This document shows positions 26,104 to 34,577 of a stretch of DNA of 64,000 nt, piece after piece. The DNA lies in assembly GCF_014904795.1 (NCBI RefSeq), contig NZ_JACZFS010000009.1, forward strand, positions 62,001-126,000, read 5' to 3'. Made by a program: the position numbers and the translations under genes. This stretch comes from Nisaea nitritireducens. GTDB lineage: Bacteria > Pseudomonadota > Alphaproteobacteria > Thalassobaculales > Thalassobaculaceae. The stretch's first letter is position 1; every line of letters starts with the position of its first letter. The notes beneath the pieces are model-generated. The model had not been told where the DNA came from and made no database searches. It saw only the letters and a list, made by a program, of their open reading frames with translations.

Positions 26104-27261
26104 TTAAAGAACTTCGATTTCGGCTTGCAGGGCGCCTGCGGCCTTGATCGCCTGCAGGATCGAGATCAGGTCACGCGGGCCAATACCGAGGGCGTTGAGC
26201 CCGTCCACCAATTCCTGGAGGGTCACGCTCTGGGCGAGGACGGAAAGCTGCTTGTCCTCATCCTGATCGATCTCGATCTGGGTCCGCGGGACAGTGACGG
26301 TCTCGCCGGTCTGCGCGAACGGCTGAGGCTGCGACACCTGCGGTGTTTCCGTGATCCGGATCGTCAGGTTGCCCTGGGCGATAGCGACCGTGCTGATCCG
26401 CACATTCTCGCCCATCACGATGATGCCCGTCGTCTCGTTGATCACCACCTTGGCGGCAATGTCCGGGGTCACCCGCAATTGCTCCACATCCGTGATCAGG
26501 GCAACGGCGTTCCCACGGTAGTTTTCAGGAACGATCATGCGTACTGAGGCCAGATCGTTCGCCTGGGAGATCGGCAAGCCGATAAAGGCGTTGATTGCCT
26601 GGGAGATCCGTCGTGCCGTCGTGAAATCAGGATTTTTAAGGGCGATGGTGACGGTTTCCATGGATGCCATGGAGAACGCGATTTCCCGTTCGATGATTGC
26701 ACCGTTGGCGATCCGGCCGTTGGTCGGGACGCCCTGGACAACGCTCTGTCCATCGCCTGCGGCAGAAATTGCCCCGGTCGCGACCGGTCCCTGGGCCACG
26801 GCATAGACCTCTCCGTCTGCGCCGACCAACGGGGTCACCAGCAAGGTGCCGCCCAACAGGTCCTCGGCATCGCCGATGGCGGAAATGGAGACGTCAATAC
26901 GGCTGCCTTGTTTGGAGAAGGGTGGGAGGGTCGCGGTTACCATAACGGCGGCGACATTGTCGGTATCGAGGTTGTCGTCGCGGGCATTGACGCCGAGACG
27001 TTCCAACATGCCGACCAGACTTTCTCGGGTGAAGATCGCGCTATCGAGCGCGTCGCCGGTGCCGTTCAGGCCAACCACGAGGCCGTAGCCGACGAGGATG
27101 TTCTCCCGGACGCCTTCAAAATCGACGATATCCTTGATGCGAGTCTGGCCATGCGCATGCTGCGTCGGCGCGGCGATCATCAGCGCGACCAAGGCGAGAA
27201 GGCCAAGGGTCGAGCTTATAAAAAGCGATGAGCGGGTCTTTTTGTTTTCTTGCGGCCGCAT
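26104..27261 (-). CDS. flgI: Flagellar P-ring protein FlgI
   Basis: 385 residues with a signal peptide (basic start, hydrophobic LFISSTLGLLALVALMIAAP, cleavage near AHGQ) and the conserved VRENILVGYGLVVGLNGTGD. It forms the periplasmic bushing in the peptidoglycan layer with the L-ring (FlgH, 28.6 kb). First gene of flgI-flgJ-flgN-like, behind a sigma-54 promoter and divergent from fliX. Confidence 0.95.
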   Translation of the reverse strand: MRPQENKKTRSSLFISSTLGLLALVALMIAAPTQHAHGQTRIKDIVDFEGVRENILVGYGLVVGLNGTGDALDSAIFTRESLVGMLERLGVNARDDNLDTDNVAAVMVTATLPPFSKQGSRIDVSISAIGDAEDLLGGTLLVTPLVGADGEVYAVAQGPVATGAISAAGDGQSVVQGVPTNGRIANGAIIEREIAFSMASMETVTIALKNPDFTTARRISQAINAFIGLPISQANDLASVRMIVPENYRGNAVALITDVEQLRVTPDIAAKVVINETTGIIVMGENVRISTVAIAQGNLTIRITETPQVSQPQPFAQTGETVTVPRTQIEIDQDEDKQLSVLAQSVTLQELVDGLNALGIGPRDLISILQAIKAAGALQAEIEVL

Positions 27262-27321
27262 CTCTATCGGTTCCTCGTGTTCTCTTGGAGTCGTTTCGCG
27301 GACCCCAGTCGACGAAGGTTA

Positions 27322-27337
27322 TGCGAATACCGTGCCA
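27322..27337 (-). promoter_or_regulatory. Sigma-54 promoter of flgI-flgJ
   Basis: Minus strand TGGCAC-GGTAT-TCGCA: a perfect -24 element and one mismatch in -12 (TCGC for TTGC), with GG and GC correctly spaced. Predicted start near 27311, 50 bp before flgI. Confidence 0.75.
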
Positions 27338-27484
27338 GTTATTGCATCGGTAAGCTCCGGGATTTCAGCCATACCGCTTCCGGAGCCTTCCGAGCGTTGA
27401 ATAGGCGGAAAATCGTAAGGCTTTATTCGCTATGACGGTGTCTTGCCGATAGTGTATGACTCCGGAATAGGTAGGGTTTGCACT

Positions 27485-27907
27485 ATGAAAATAGATCCAT
27501 CACGTCGTGTCAGTACCCCGGCCACCCGAAAAACCTCAAAGTCGGGCAGCGCAGGCGGGACACAATTTTCCGGTCTGCTTGACGGGACTCAGGAAAGTGC
27601 GTCCGCGCAAGGCTCCGGTCCCGCGATGTCGGTCGACGGGTTGCTCGCCGTCCAGGAGACAAATCCGGATGGTCGCGGTCGGGGGAAGCAGGGGGCGGAG
27701 CGCGGAGAAGATCTGTTGGGCCGGCTTGAACGGATTCGCGACGGTCTTCTTATGGGGGCCATCCCCGAATCCGAATTGCGCGCCCTTGCGACCAGTATCA
27801 CCACAACGCGGGAGCGGAGTTTTACCGATCCCCGGCTGGGTGAAATACTGGATGAAATCGAGCTCCGGGCACGGGTCGAACTCGCAAAACTCGGCACTTT
27901 TTTGTGA
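27485..27907 (+). CDS. fliX: Flagellar assembly regulator FliX
   Basis: 140 residues from the ATG at 27485. The first 70 residues are polar and low in complexity; the C-terminal half carries the FliX core LGRLERIRDGLLMGAIPE and ILDEIELRARVELAKLGTF. In Caulobacter FliX binds FlbD and links its activity to early basal-body assembly. FlbD is encoded at the left end of this window. Monocistronic-looking, divergent from flgI. Confidence 0.88.
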   Translation: MKIDPSRRVSTPATRKTSKSGSAGGTQFSGLLDGTQESASAQGSGPAMSVDGLLAVQETNPDGRGRGKQGAERGEDLLGRLERIRDGLLMGAIPESELRALATSITTTRERSFTDPRLGEILDEIELRARVELAKLGTFL

Positions 27908-28083
27908 GTTGTAGGTTTGGTTCCAAGTTTTTTATTTAATTTCAATCGTTTGCGCGCATCAAACGCGATGCGATTCATCTGTAAACAGAGGGTTGAAAAT
28001 GAGTCGGCCCCGGACCTATACTCCGGCCGCTCGAAAAGGGCAGAAAGCTTGCCTTTCATTGGCCTTTGTCTTGGAGGACCGGG

Positions 28084-28500
28084 ATGAGCGTCACTTTGCC
28101 GCCGGACTATTCGCCGTCGGAAGACGAAGATTTTATGAATTCAAAGCAGCAGGAGTATTTCCGCCAAAAGCTGCTGAGGTGGCGGGCTGAGCTTCTGCAT
28201 GAAGCGACCGAGACGCTGAGCCACCTGACCCAGGAAAATCTGCAAAAACCGGATATGGCTGATCGCGCCTCGCTTGAGACGGATCACCAGATCGAGTTGC
28301 GGACACGGGATCGCGAGCGCAAGCTGATCAGCAAGATCGATGCGGCGTTGCAGCGGATTGAGGACGGCAGCTACGGCTATTGTGAAGAGACGGATGAGCC
28401 AATCGGCTTGCGGCGTCTGGAAGCACGGCCGATCGCGACCTTGAGCCTCGAAGCCCAGGAGCGGCATGAGCGCCTGGAGCGGACACACCGCGACGACTGA
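28084..28500 (+). CDS. dksA: RNA polymerase-binding protein DksA
   Basis: 138 residues from the ATG at 28084 with GGAGG 8 nt upstream. The coiled-coil tip keeps the DMADRAS sequence, with the acidic residues and Ala that reach into the polymerase secondary channel. Only one Cys (YGYCEETDEPIG) remains of the four-Cys zinc finger, as is common in alphaproteobacterial DksA. It adjusts transcription with ppGpp. It is placed between fliX and the rod/L-ring operon and ends at a terminator. Confidence 0.92.
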   Translation: MSVTLPPDYSPSEDEDFMNSKQQEYFRQKLLRWRAELLHEATETLSHLTQENLQKPDMADRASLETDHQIELRTRDRERKLISKIDAALQRIEDGSYGYCEETDEPIGLRRLEARPIATLSLEAQERHERLERTHRDD

Positions 28501-28525
28501 CCATGATACATCTATGAGAATAAAG

Positions 28526-28556
28526 AAAAGGCCGCTCCCCCGGGAGCGGCCTTTTT
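28526..28556 (+). terminator. Terminator of dksA
   Basis: 14-bp stem AAAAGGCCGCTCCC / GGGAGCGGCCTTTT followed by T, 26 bp past the dksA stop. Confidence 0.93.
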
Positions 28557-28592
28557 AAGTCTGGTTGATAGCGTCGCATGCAGCTCAACCAA

Positions 28593-28621
28593 AGCCGGGC
28601 GGTAAAATTTACCGCCCGGCT
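28593..28621 (-). terminator. Hairpin at the end of the flgF-flgG-flgA-flgH operon
   Basis: Perfect 14-bp inverted repeat, AGCCGGGCGGTAAA and its complement around a single central base, just past the flgH stop. There is no good T run on the minus strand, so it may be an mRNA 3'-end stabiliser rather than a strict terminator. Confidence 0.6.
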
Positions 28622-28629
28622 CAATCACA

Positions 28630-29394
28630 TCAGAAGGGCATCAATATTTCGAGAGCCTGGGCACCGTAGCGCTGCTGCTGCAGATCGGAGATCTGGCCGC
28701 GGCCGCCATAAGCGATTCGGGCTTCCGCCATTTCGTCATAGCTGACGGTATTTTCGGAAGTGATGTCCGCTGCGCGAATCACGCCGCCGACGACGATCTC
28801 GCGGACTTCCATGTTAACCCGGACCTCTTGACGCCCGAACAGCACCATATTGCCGTTCGGGAGCTCCTGCGTCACCACGGCGGCGACGCGCAGGCTGATG
28901 GTTTCGTTCCGGTCGATCCGGCCACGGCCGTCATTGGTCAGAGAGGAATTCAGATCCACAAGGCCGGCGCCCGTCGTTCCTTCAGCGAAGACGTCGCTCA
29001 GCAGGGATTGAGCTCCGAATAATCCATTCAGGTTCAGGCCATCGGAGTGGGTCCGGTCGTGCCGGGTGCGGTTATCGATCGCGGCCTCGTCGGCAATCTC
29101 GACAACGACGGTGATGATATCGCCGACCTGGCTGGCGCGCTGATCCTCGAAGAAGGCGCGGGAGCCTTCGACCCAGAGCGAGTTGGCCTGCCGGGTCGCG
29201 GTGACCGGCGCCGGCATCGGCATCGAGACCGGCCGGTAGTTTTGTGCCTGGGTCGGATTCTGGATCTCCGAGAGTTCAGGCGTTTTGCCGATGTCTGCAA
29301 GGCGCTGGAAGACGTTGCAGGCGCTGACCGACATGCCGATCAAGGCAACGGCTGTGATGCGGGAGAGCAGAGCGGGGAGGGACTTGTTTTTCAT
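28630..29394 (-). CDS. flgH: Flagellar L-ring lipoprotein FlgH
   Basis: 254 residues. The lipoprotein signal ends in a lipobox with Cys (SVSACN, about residue 26). The conserved core has NSLWVEGSRAFFEDQRASQV and GDIITVVVEIADEAAIDN, and the end is QQQRYGAQALEILMPF. It forms the outer-membrane ring around the rod. Last gene of the flgF operon. Confidence 0.95.
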   Translation of the reverse strand: MKNKSLPALLSRITAVALIGMSVSACNVFQRLADIGKTPELSEIQNPTQAQNYRPVSMPMPAPVTATRQANSLWVEGSRAFFEDQRASQVGDIITVVVEIADEAAIDNRTRHDRTHSDGLNLNGLFGAQSLLSDVFAEGTTGAGLVDLNSSLTNDGRGRIDRNETISLRVAAVVTQELPNGNMVLFGRQEVRVNMEVREIVVGGVIRAADITSENTVSYDEMAEARIAYGGRGQISDLQQQRYGAQALEILMPF

Positions 29395-29420
29395 TGTTCC
29401 GGTTCCTTTGAAAGGAGTTC

Positions 29421-30407
29421 CTAGTTCATCGCAAGACGCGGGCCGGCGACGGAGACGATGCCGGACTGGGTGATCGAGCCGACAACGGTCTTGCCGCTCG
29501 AAAGGTTCTTCACGCGGATCGTGTCCTTGCGAGCGCCGCTTTCGAGGGCCTGACCCCGCAACGTCAGTGTCATGAAGGAGGTTCTGAAGATCATGGTCAC
29601 CAGATCGCCCTTGTGGATCAATTCGATCGGTTTGACGTCGGTCCGCCGGATCACGCGGCCGGCGCTGATTGGACGGCGGGCGCTCATGCCGACAAGCTGG
29701 TCGGCAGAAGTTACCGTGTTGTAGTTGCTGCGGCGGGCACGCATTTCCGTCCAGACGATGTCGCTGGCATGGATCGTCTCGCCGGGAGCGGCATGACGGC
29801 TCAGCACGGGAACCTCGATAACCGGATAGACTTCGCCCTGTGCCTGGGCGCGGATGACCTTGCCGTTACCGATCGGCACGGAGATAGAGGCCGCGAAGCG
29901 CTGGTTTTGGCTATTGTAGTCGATGGTGTCGACCGAGATTTCCGGCGGCATGTCGGCCGGGATCATCAATGTTAGCCGACGGTTGGTCAGCTCGACATCG
30001 ATGTTATCGGCAACATAGTCCTGCTGCAGCCGTTCTGCGATGGCTTCCCGGACCAGCTGCAGCGGAACCGCACGGCCTTCGCGTTGGACGGCAACACGGA
30101 TGCGGTTATGTGGAGGAGTCCAGTCCAGGCCATGGATCGAAGCCAGTTTCCGCAGAGTGCGCAGGCGGACAACCATGTTTTCCCCGGGGGCCGGGGCGTC
30201 GCCGACGCGGGCGTCTTTTCCGGCCGGCAGGCCGATGAAAAGATCGCTCAGCATCAACGATTCCCGGTCGAGCATGACGGTCTCGTTCGCAAAGATCGGG
30301 ACGCCCTTGGTCTCGTTCGCTGTCGCCGCCTGCGGGATGCCGAGGGCAATCCCGAAGAGCGCGGCGGCCATGATGAGCTTCAGTGGCTTCAGCATTTTGC
30401 GTGTCAT
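29421..30407 (-). CDS. flgA: P-ring assembly chaperone FlgA
   Basis: 328 residues with a signal peptide (LIMAAALFGIALGIPQAATA) and a C-terminal SAF-type domain (about 200-325: VPVLSRHAAPGETIHASDIV, MSARRPISAGRVIRRTDVKP). FlgA acts in the periplasm to promote P-ring assembly by FlgI. The N-terminal half is an additional domain seen in longer FlgA forms. Between flgG and flgH. Confidence 0.92.
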   Translation of the reverse strand: MTRKMLKPLKLIMAAALFGIALGIPQAATANETKGVPIFANETVMLDRESLMLSDLFIGLPAGKDARVGDAPAPGENMVVRLRTLRKLASIHGLDWTPPHNRIRVAVQREGRAVPLQLVREAIAERLQQDYVADNIDVELTNRRLTLMIPADMPPEISVDTIDYNSQNQRFAASISVPIGNGKVIRAQAQGEVYPVIEVPVLSRHAAPGETIHASDIVWTEMRARRSNYNTVTSADQLVGMSARRPISAGRVIRRTDVKPIELIHKGDLVTMIFRTSFMTLTLRGQALESGARKDTIRVKNLSSGKTVVGSITQSGIVSVAGPRLAMN

Positions 30408-30441
30408 GTCGTTTCTCCCTGGTTTCCGGGGTCAGGCCGCT

Positions 30442-31227
30442 TTAGCGAACCTGATTGACCGTGGCCATCATCTGATCCGAGGTCTCGATGACCTTCGAAT
30501 TCAATTCGTAGGCGCGCTGGGCCGTGATCAGGTCGGTAATTTCCTGCACCGGATCCACGTTCGAGGATTCGATGTAGCCCTGGAACAGCCCGCCGAAGCC
30601 GTCCGTTTCCGGATTGGCCGTGCTCGGCGCGCCGGAAGCTTCGGTTTCGAGCAGCAGGTTGTTACCGGCATGTTCAAGACCGGCATCGTTCTGGAAGGTC
30701 GCGAGCTGGATCTGGCCGACATTCGATTCCGCCGTCTGGCCGTCCAGTTTCACAAGGACCTGACCGGACTGGTTGATGGTCACGCCGACCGCGCCGGCCG
30801 GGACGGTGATGCCCGGCTGTACGGTGTAGCCGTCCGCAGTCACCAGAGAGCCGTCTTGGCTCACCTGGAAGGAACCGTCACGGGTATAGGCGGTCTCGCC
30901 ATCCGGCAACTGGATCTGGAAGTAGCCGTTGCCGCGGATGGCCAGATCAAACTGGTTGTCGGTAAGGATCAGGGAGCCCTGCTCGTTGACCCGGTAGGTA
31001 GCGGCCGTACGAACACCGACACCGAGCTGGATACCTGAAGGGACAATCGTGCCCGCATCGGAGGAGTTGGAGCCAACCCGCCGCAGATCTTGATACAGCA
31101 GATCCTGGAACTGGGCCCGGTGCCGCTTGAACGCGGTGGTGTTCATGTTGGCGATGTTGTTGGAAATAACCTCGACGTTGGTCTGCTGAGCCAGCATGCC
31201 GGTGGAGGCGATGTTCAAAGATTGCAT
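30442..31227 (-). CDS. flgG: Distal rod protein FlgG
   Basis: 261 residues, the canonical FlgG length. N-terminal SLNIASTGMLAQQTNVEVIS plus NNIANMNTTAFKRHRAQFQD, central IRGNGYFQIQLPDGETAYTR, and C-terminal NVDPVQEITDLITAQRAYEL are textbook. It builds the distal rod that crosses the P and L rings. Co-transcribed after flgF. Confidence 0.96.
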   Translation of the reverse strand: MQSLNIASTGMLAQQTNVEVISNNIANMNTTAFKRHRAQFQDLLYQDLRRVGSNSSDAGTIVPSGIQLGVGVRTAATYRVNEQGSLILTDNQFDLAIRGNGYFQIQLPDGETAYTRDGSFQVSQDGSLVTADGYTVQPGITVPAGAVGVTINQSGQVLVKLDGQTAESNVGQIQLATFQNDAGLEHAGNNLLLETEASGAPSTANPETDGFGGLFQGYIESSNVDPVQEITDLITAQRAYELNSKVIETSDQMMATVNQVR

Positions 31228-31251
31228 GGTTTTCTTCCTTCTTCCGGCAAA

Positions 31252-31977
31252 TTAAGAGGCTGTAGCGGTGCCGAGTTTACGGACCGAGGTGCGAAGTCTT
31301 TCGGCTTCCTGGTCCAGCATGTTTTTCACCGCTTCGTAGCTGCGCTGAATGTCGATCAGTCTCGTCAGTTCCGAAATAGCGGAGACGTTCGAGGTCTCGA
31401 GGTGACCCTGGAGCAACTGGGAGCGCTCGGCGGGACGGGGGGCTTCAGTTGTTTCGAAGGTGCTGCCGCCGCGCTTTTGCATGCGCGGCAGGTCATCGAA
31501 TTCGACGACTTTCAGATTTCCGAGCACTTCCGGGCCGGCGCTGATAGTGCCATCCGGCGAGATCTCGATCTTGCGGCCGTCCTGTGGAATGAAAATCGGG
31601 TTGTCGTCCACATCCATGACCAGCTCACCGTTGCCGGTGACCAGCTGATTGTCCGGGTCGAGCTTGAAGTTGCCGTTACGCGTGTACATCTGCTCCCGGC
31701 CGTTATCGACCGTGAAGAAGCCGGGGCCTTCGATGGCAATATCGAAAGTGTTCTGTGTCGGCTGAAGTGTGCCGGGCTGATGGATGACGATGGTTCCGTG
31801 GTCGATCACGAAGTCCAGCTTCTCGTCCATCTTGGTGTCGGTTTCGTAAGGCGAGTAGAGAGCGATTTCCCGCTTGAAGGCGGTCGTGCTTGAGTTCGCG
31901 ATGTTGTTGGCGACCAAAGACAGCTCGCGCCGAAGGGCGGATTGCCGGGAGAGCCCGATATAGATCGCATTTTCCAT
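31252..31977 (-). CDS. flgF: Proximal rod protein FlgF
   Basis: 241 residues from the ATG at 31977 (MENAIYIGLSRQSALRRELS). A longer frame to 32121 crosses the sigma-54 promoter and is rejected. The axial motif LVANNIANSSTTAFKREIAL and the C-terminal SELTRLIDIQRSYEAVKNML are present. First gene of flgF-flgG-flgA-flgH. Confidence 0.93.
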   Translation of the reverse strand: MENAIYIGLSRQSALRRELSLVANNIANSSTTAFKREIALYSPYETDTKMDEKLDFVIDHGTIVIHQPGTLQPTQNTFDIAIEGPGFFTVDNGREQMYTRNGNFKLDPDNQLVTGNGELVMDVDDNPIFIPQDGRKIEISPDGTISAGPEVLGNLKVVEFDDLPRMQKRGGSTFETTEAPRPAERSQLLQGHLETSNVSAISELTRLIDIQRSYEAVKNMLDQEAERLRTSVRKLGTATAS

Positions 31978-32426
31978 GACGATAATTCCCAACCAGTGTC
32001 CAAATCGCCGCGTTCTACGGCCGTCGCCGACAAATAAGCAGGTTTCATGCCAGTTATGGAATTGAGTAAAATCAATGTGTTGGTGGATTAATCGGCGGAG
32101 CTGGGTCGCTTGAGGCGGCAAGTCGCGCCGGGATGGAAGCTTTTGCCGGGCGCTGTTTTCGAGTAGATCCTGGCCTTGCTTGAATGGAACTCCAGTCTCA
32201 CGTGCGCGCGTCTTTAGAGACTGGGTTCGCTCATTTCTCGAAGTTTATGATAAATATGGAGAATTGGCGCGTTATGTGCTTTACTCTTTAGCCATGTCTG
32301 GCTTTCCCGATGTTCGGGGCTGCGCGAGTTGTTTAATTCGCACGCCGGTCGGGTCAGGCTGGTTGCGCTTTGCTATATTCAGCCATTTGCTGGCTGTTTT
32401 AATGGGCTTGGAACAGGACGGAACGC
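31978..32426. other. Divergent region flgF / fliL
   Basis: 449 bp without a supported gene. It holds the flgF sigma-54 promoter. A TGGTTG...TTGCT sequence near 32360 on the plus strand resembles sigma-54 but is one base too short between GG and GC. A 90-codon frame from 32180 overlaps the fliL start and has no recognisable features. Otherwise I see nothing. Confidence 0.5.
32037..32052 (-). promoter_or_regulatory. Sigma-54 promoter of flgF-flgG-flgA-flgH
   Basis: Minus strand TGGCAT-GAAAC-CTGCT: GG and GC correctly spaced, two mismatches overall to TGGCAC-N5-TTGCW. Predicted start near 32026, about 49 bp before the flgF ATG. Confidence 0.7.
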
Positions 32427-32966
32427 ATGGCCGAGGAAGGCGAAGTCGTTGAGGACAGCGGTGAAGCGGGTGAGGAAGAAGCCAGCCGAAAGCTAAGTCC
32501 CAAGAAAATCATCCTGTTCGTATTGCTGCCTCTGCTGCTCCTTGTAGGTGCGGGTGCGGGTGCGGCGATCATGCTTGGCATGCTCGGCGGCGAGGAGCCG
32601 CCTCCCGAAGTCGAAGCTGGGGCAGAGCCACAGGAGGTCGTGGAAGAAAAGTCTTCTGCTCAGGCGATCTTCTTTGAAGTTCCGGACCTTATCGTTAATC
32701 TCAATACGAGCGGCCGTAAAACGGCATTCCTGAAGATCAAAATCGCGTTGGAAGTCAGCGATCCAGCCGATGTGGATGTCGTAAATCAGAACTTGCCGCG
32801 TATCGTGGACAACTTTCAGGTATATTTACGTGAACTCCGCGTGGACGACCTGCAAGGATCAGCCGGCATGTATCGTCTGCGTGAGGAATTGCTCCGGCGT
32901 GTGAACCTGGCGGTTCGCCCGGCGCGGGTGAAGGATGTGCTGTTTAAGGAAATGCTGGTTCAGTGA
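32427..32966 (+). CDS. fliL: Flagellar basal-body protein FliL
   Basis: 179 residues: acidic cytoplasmic start, one transmembrane helix (about 31-55, IILFVLLPLLLLVGAGAGAA), and a periplasmic SPFH-like domain with FFEVPDLIVNLNTSGRKTAF and a C-terminal VNLAVRPARVKDVLFKEMLV. FliL surrounds the stator and stabilises torque generation. First of fliL-fliM and neighbours; fliM starts 9 bp downstream. Confidence 0.94.
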   Translation: MAEEGEVVEDSGEAGEEEASRKLSPKKIILFVLLPLLLLVGAGAGAAIMLGMLGGEEPPPEVEAGAEPQEVVEEKSSAQAIFFEVPDLIVNLNTSGRKTAFLKIKIALEVSDPADVDVVNQNLPRIVDNFQVYLRELRVDDLQGSAGMYRLREELLRRVNLAVRPARVKDVLFKEMLVQ

Positions 32967-32975
32967 GGAATTCGC

Positions 32976-34016
32976 ATGGCCGATGATGATCTCGCCGCCG
33001 AGTGGGAGGCGATGGGTGAAGACGACGAGGACGATGATGTTGGTGGCGGCAGTGGTACTGGCGCCCGGGTCCTAAACCAGGACGAAATCGACTCTCTCCT
33101 TGGATTTGACGAAGGCGCCGGCGGCGACGGGGATACCTCGGGTATTCAGGCCATCGTCAATTCGGCTCTGGTCTCCTACGAACGTCTTCCGATGCTTGAG
33201 GTCGTGTTCGACCGTCTCGTTCGGATGATGTCGACAAGCCTGCGTAACTTTACGTCCGACAACGTCGAGGTCTCGCTCGACAACATCACATCCATCCGCT
33301 TCGGCGATTACCTGAACTCGATTCCGCTCCCGGCAATGCTGAGTGTGTTCAAGGCGGAGGAGTGGGACAACTATGGTCTGCTCGTCGTCGATTCGGCGCT
33401 GATCTATTCCATCGTCGACGTGTTGCTCGGCGGTCGCCGGGGCACGGCGGCCATGCGAATTGAAGGCCGTCCTTACACCACGATCGAACGTAACCTGGTC
33501 GAGCGCATGGTCACGGTCGTGCTGAGCGATCTGTCTGCCGCGTTCGATCCGTTGAGCCCGGTGACATTCCGGTTTGACCGCCTGGAAACAAATCCGCGAT
33601 TCGCCACCATTGCGCGCCCTGCGAACGCTGCAGTGCTGGCACGGCTCCGTATCGACATGGAAGATCGCGGCGGGCGCCTCGAACTGATGCTTCCCTACGC
33701 CACACTGGAGCCGGTCCGTGAGCTGCTGCTGCAGATGTTCATGGGTGAGAAATTCGGTCGTGACTCGATTTGGGAAACCCACTTGGCGAACGAGCTGTGG
33801 GCAACGGATATCGAGCTTGAAGCGGTGCTGGACCAAGTCGTTCTGTCGCTTAACGATGTCTTGAACTGGGAACCCGGTACGAAGCTGCAGCTGAATGCCA
33901 GCCCGAAATCCACGATCGACATGCGATGCGGTGAAGTCCCCCTGTTCGTCGGGAGCATGGGCCAGCGCAACGGCAACATCGCGGTCAAGATCAAGCAGAA
34001 GCTGCGAAAGATGTAG
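32976..34016 (+). CDS. fliM: Flagellar motor switch protein FliM
   Basis: 346 residues. An acidic start precedes the CheY-docking peptide VLNQDEIDSLLGFDEG (about 29-44). The middle domain (about 60-240) has LPMLEVVFDRLVRMMSTSLR, and the C-terminal SpoA domain (about 265-340) follows. FliM receives CheY-P and joins FliG to FliN in the C-ring. The docking peptide resembles the tail of the CheZ-like protein at 36.5 kb. Confidence 0.95.
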   Translation: MADDDLAAEWEAMGEDDEDDDVGGGSGTGARVLNQDEIDSLLGFDEGAGGDGDTSGIQAIVNSALVSYERLPMLEVVFDRLVRMMSTSLRNFTSDNVEVSLDNITSIRFGDYLNSIPLPAMLSVFKAEEWDNYGLLVVDSALIYSIVDVLLGGRRGTAAMRIEGRPYTTIERNLVERMVTVVLSDLSAAFDPLSPVTFRFDRLETNPRFATIARPANAAVLARLRIDMEDRGGRLELMLPYATLEPVRELLLQMFMGEKFGRDSIWETHLANELWATDIELEAVLDQVVLSLNDVLNWEPGTKLQLNASPKSTIDMRCGEVPLFVGSMGQRNGNIAVKIKQKLRKM

Positions 34017-34025
34017 GCGGGCCGC

Positions 34026-34577
34026 ATGTCAGAAACGATCCTGCCCCTGATCCTGGATGGCCTTCTGGTCGTGCTGTTACTGGCGACCATCGTCTACGCG
34101 ATGATCCTGAACCGTAAACTCAATCGTCTGCGCGGCAATCACGATGAGATGGAAGTCTTTGTCGACAAGCTGAACGTGGCCTGCGCGCGGGCGGAATCTG
34201 CAACAGCAGGCCTGCGCAATGCCGGGGAGAACGGCAAGGCTGTGTTCAGGGAATCGGCATCAAAGGCTGAAGCACTGCGCGATGAGCTTGCTTTCCTGGT
34301 CGAGCGTGCCGATATCGTAGCAGGGCGCCTTGCAACTGCGAGTGAAGGCACCAAAGTTGTTCCTAAGGAAACCCAGGCTCAGGTTGCCGCGACAAAGACC
34401 GAGCCAGCGAGGAAGCCAGGATCGAAGCGCCCTGCACCAGCGGCCCGGCGTGGGCAGGATGCCGGACGGGCGCAGGAACCGGCACGGGCTGGCCGGGCAG
34501 CACCAGCCGATGACGCGGGGTCGCCCCGTTCGGAAGCCGAGGAAGAACTGCTTAAAGCACTGAGGAACGCGCGCTGA
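34026..34577 (+). CDS. Single-pass membrane coiled-coil protein, unknown function
   Basis: 183 residues. One N-terminal membrane helix (about 6-24: LILDGLLVVLLLATIVYAMI), then a helical coiled-coil stretch (about 28-95) and a low-complexity Ala/Arg/Pro tail (about 100-170) ending EEELLKALRNAR. I recall a family of unknown function (DUF6468) beside fliM in related genomes, which fits, but could not check it. Its TGA overlaps the next ATG (TGATG), so it is coupled with the MotE-like gene, suggesting that the two work together near the C-ring or stator. Confidence 0.7.
   Translation: MSETILPLILDGLLVVLLLATIVYAMILNRKLNRLRGNHDEMEVFVDKLNVACARAESATAGLRNAGENGKAVFRESASKAEALRDELAFLVERADIVAGRLATASEGTKVVPKETQAQVAATKTEPARKPGSKRPAPAARRGQDAGRAQEPARAGRAAPADDAGSPRSEAEEELLKALRNAR

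Noticed and set aside
31978-32121. N-terminal extension of flgF
   Set aside because: It would run across the sigma-54 promoter at 32037-32052, and the FlgF family start is at 31977.
32355-32380. Sigma-54-like sequence upstream of fliL
   Set aside because: The spacing is one base too short, and sigma-54 spacing is strict.
32180-32452. 90-codon frame upstream of fliL
   Set aside because: Overlaps the fliL start, has no recognised features and a poor start.
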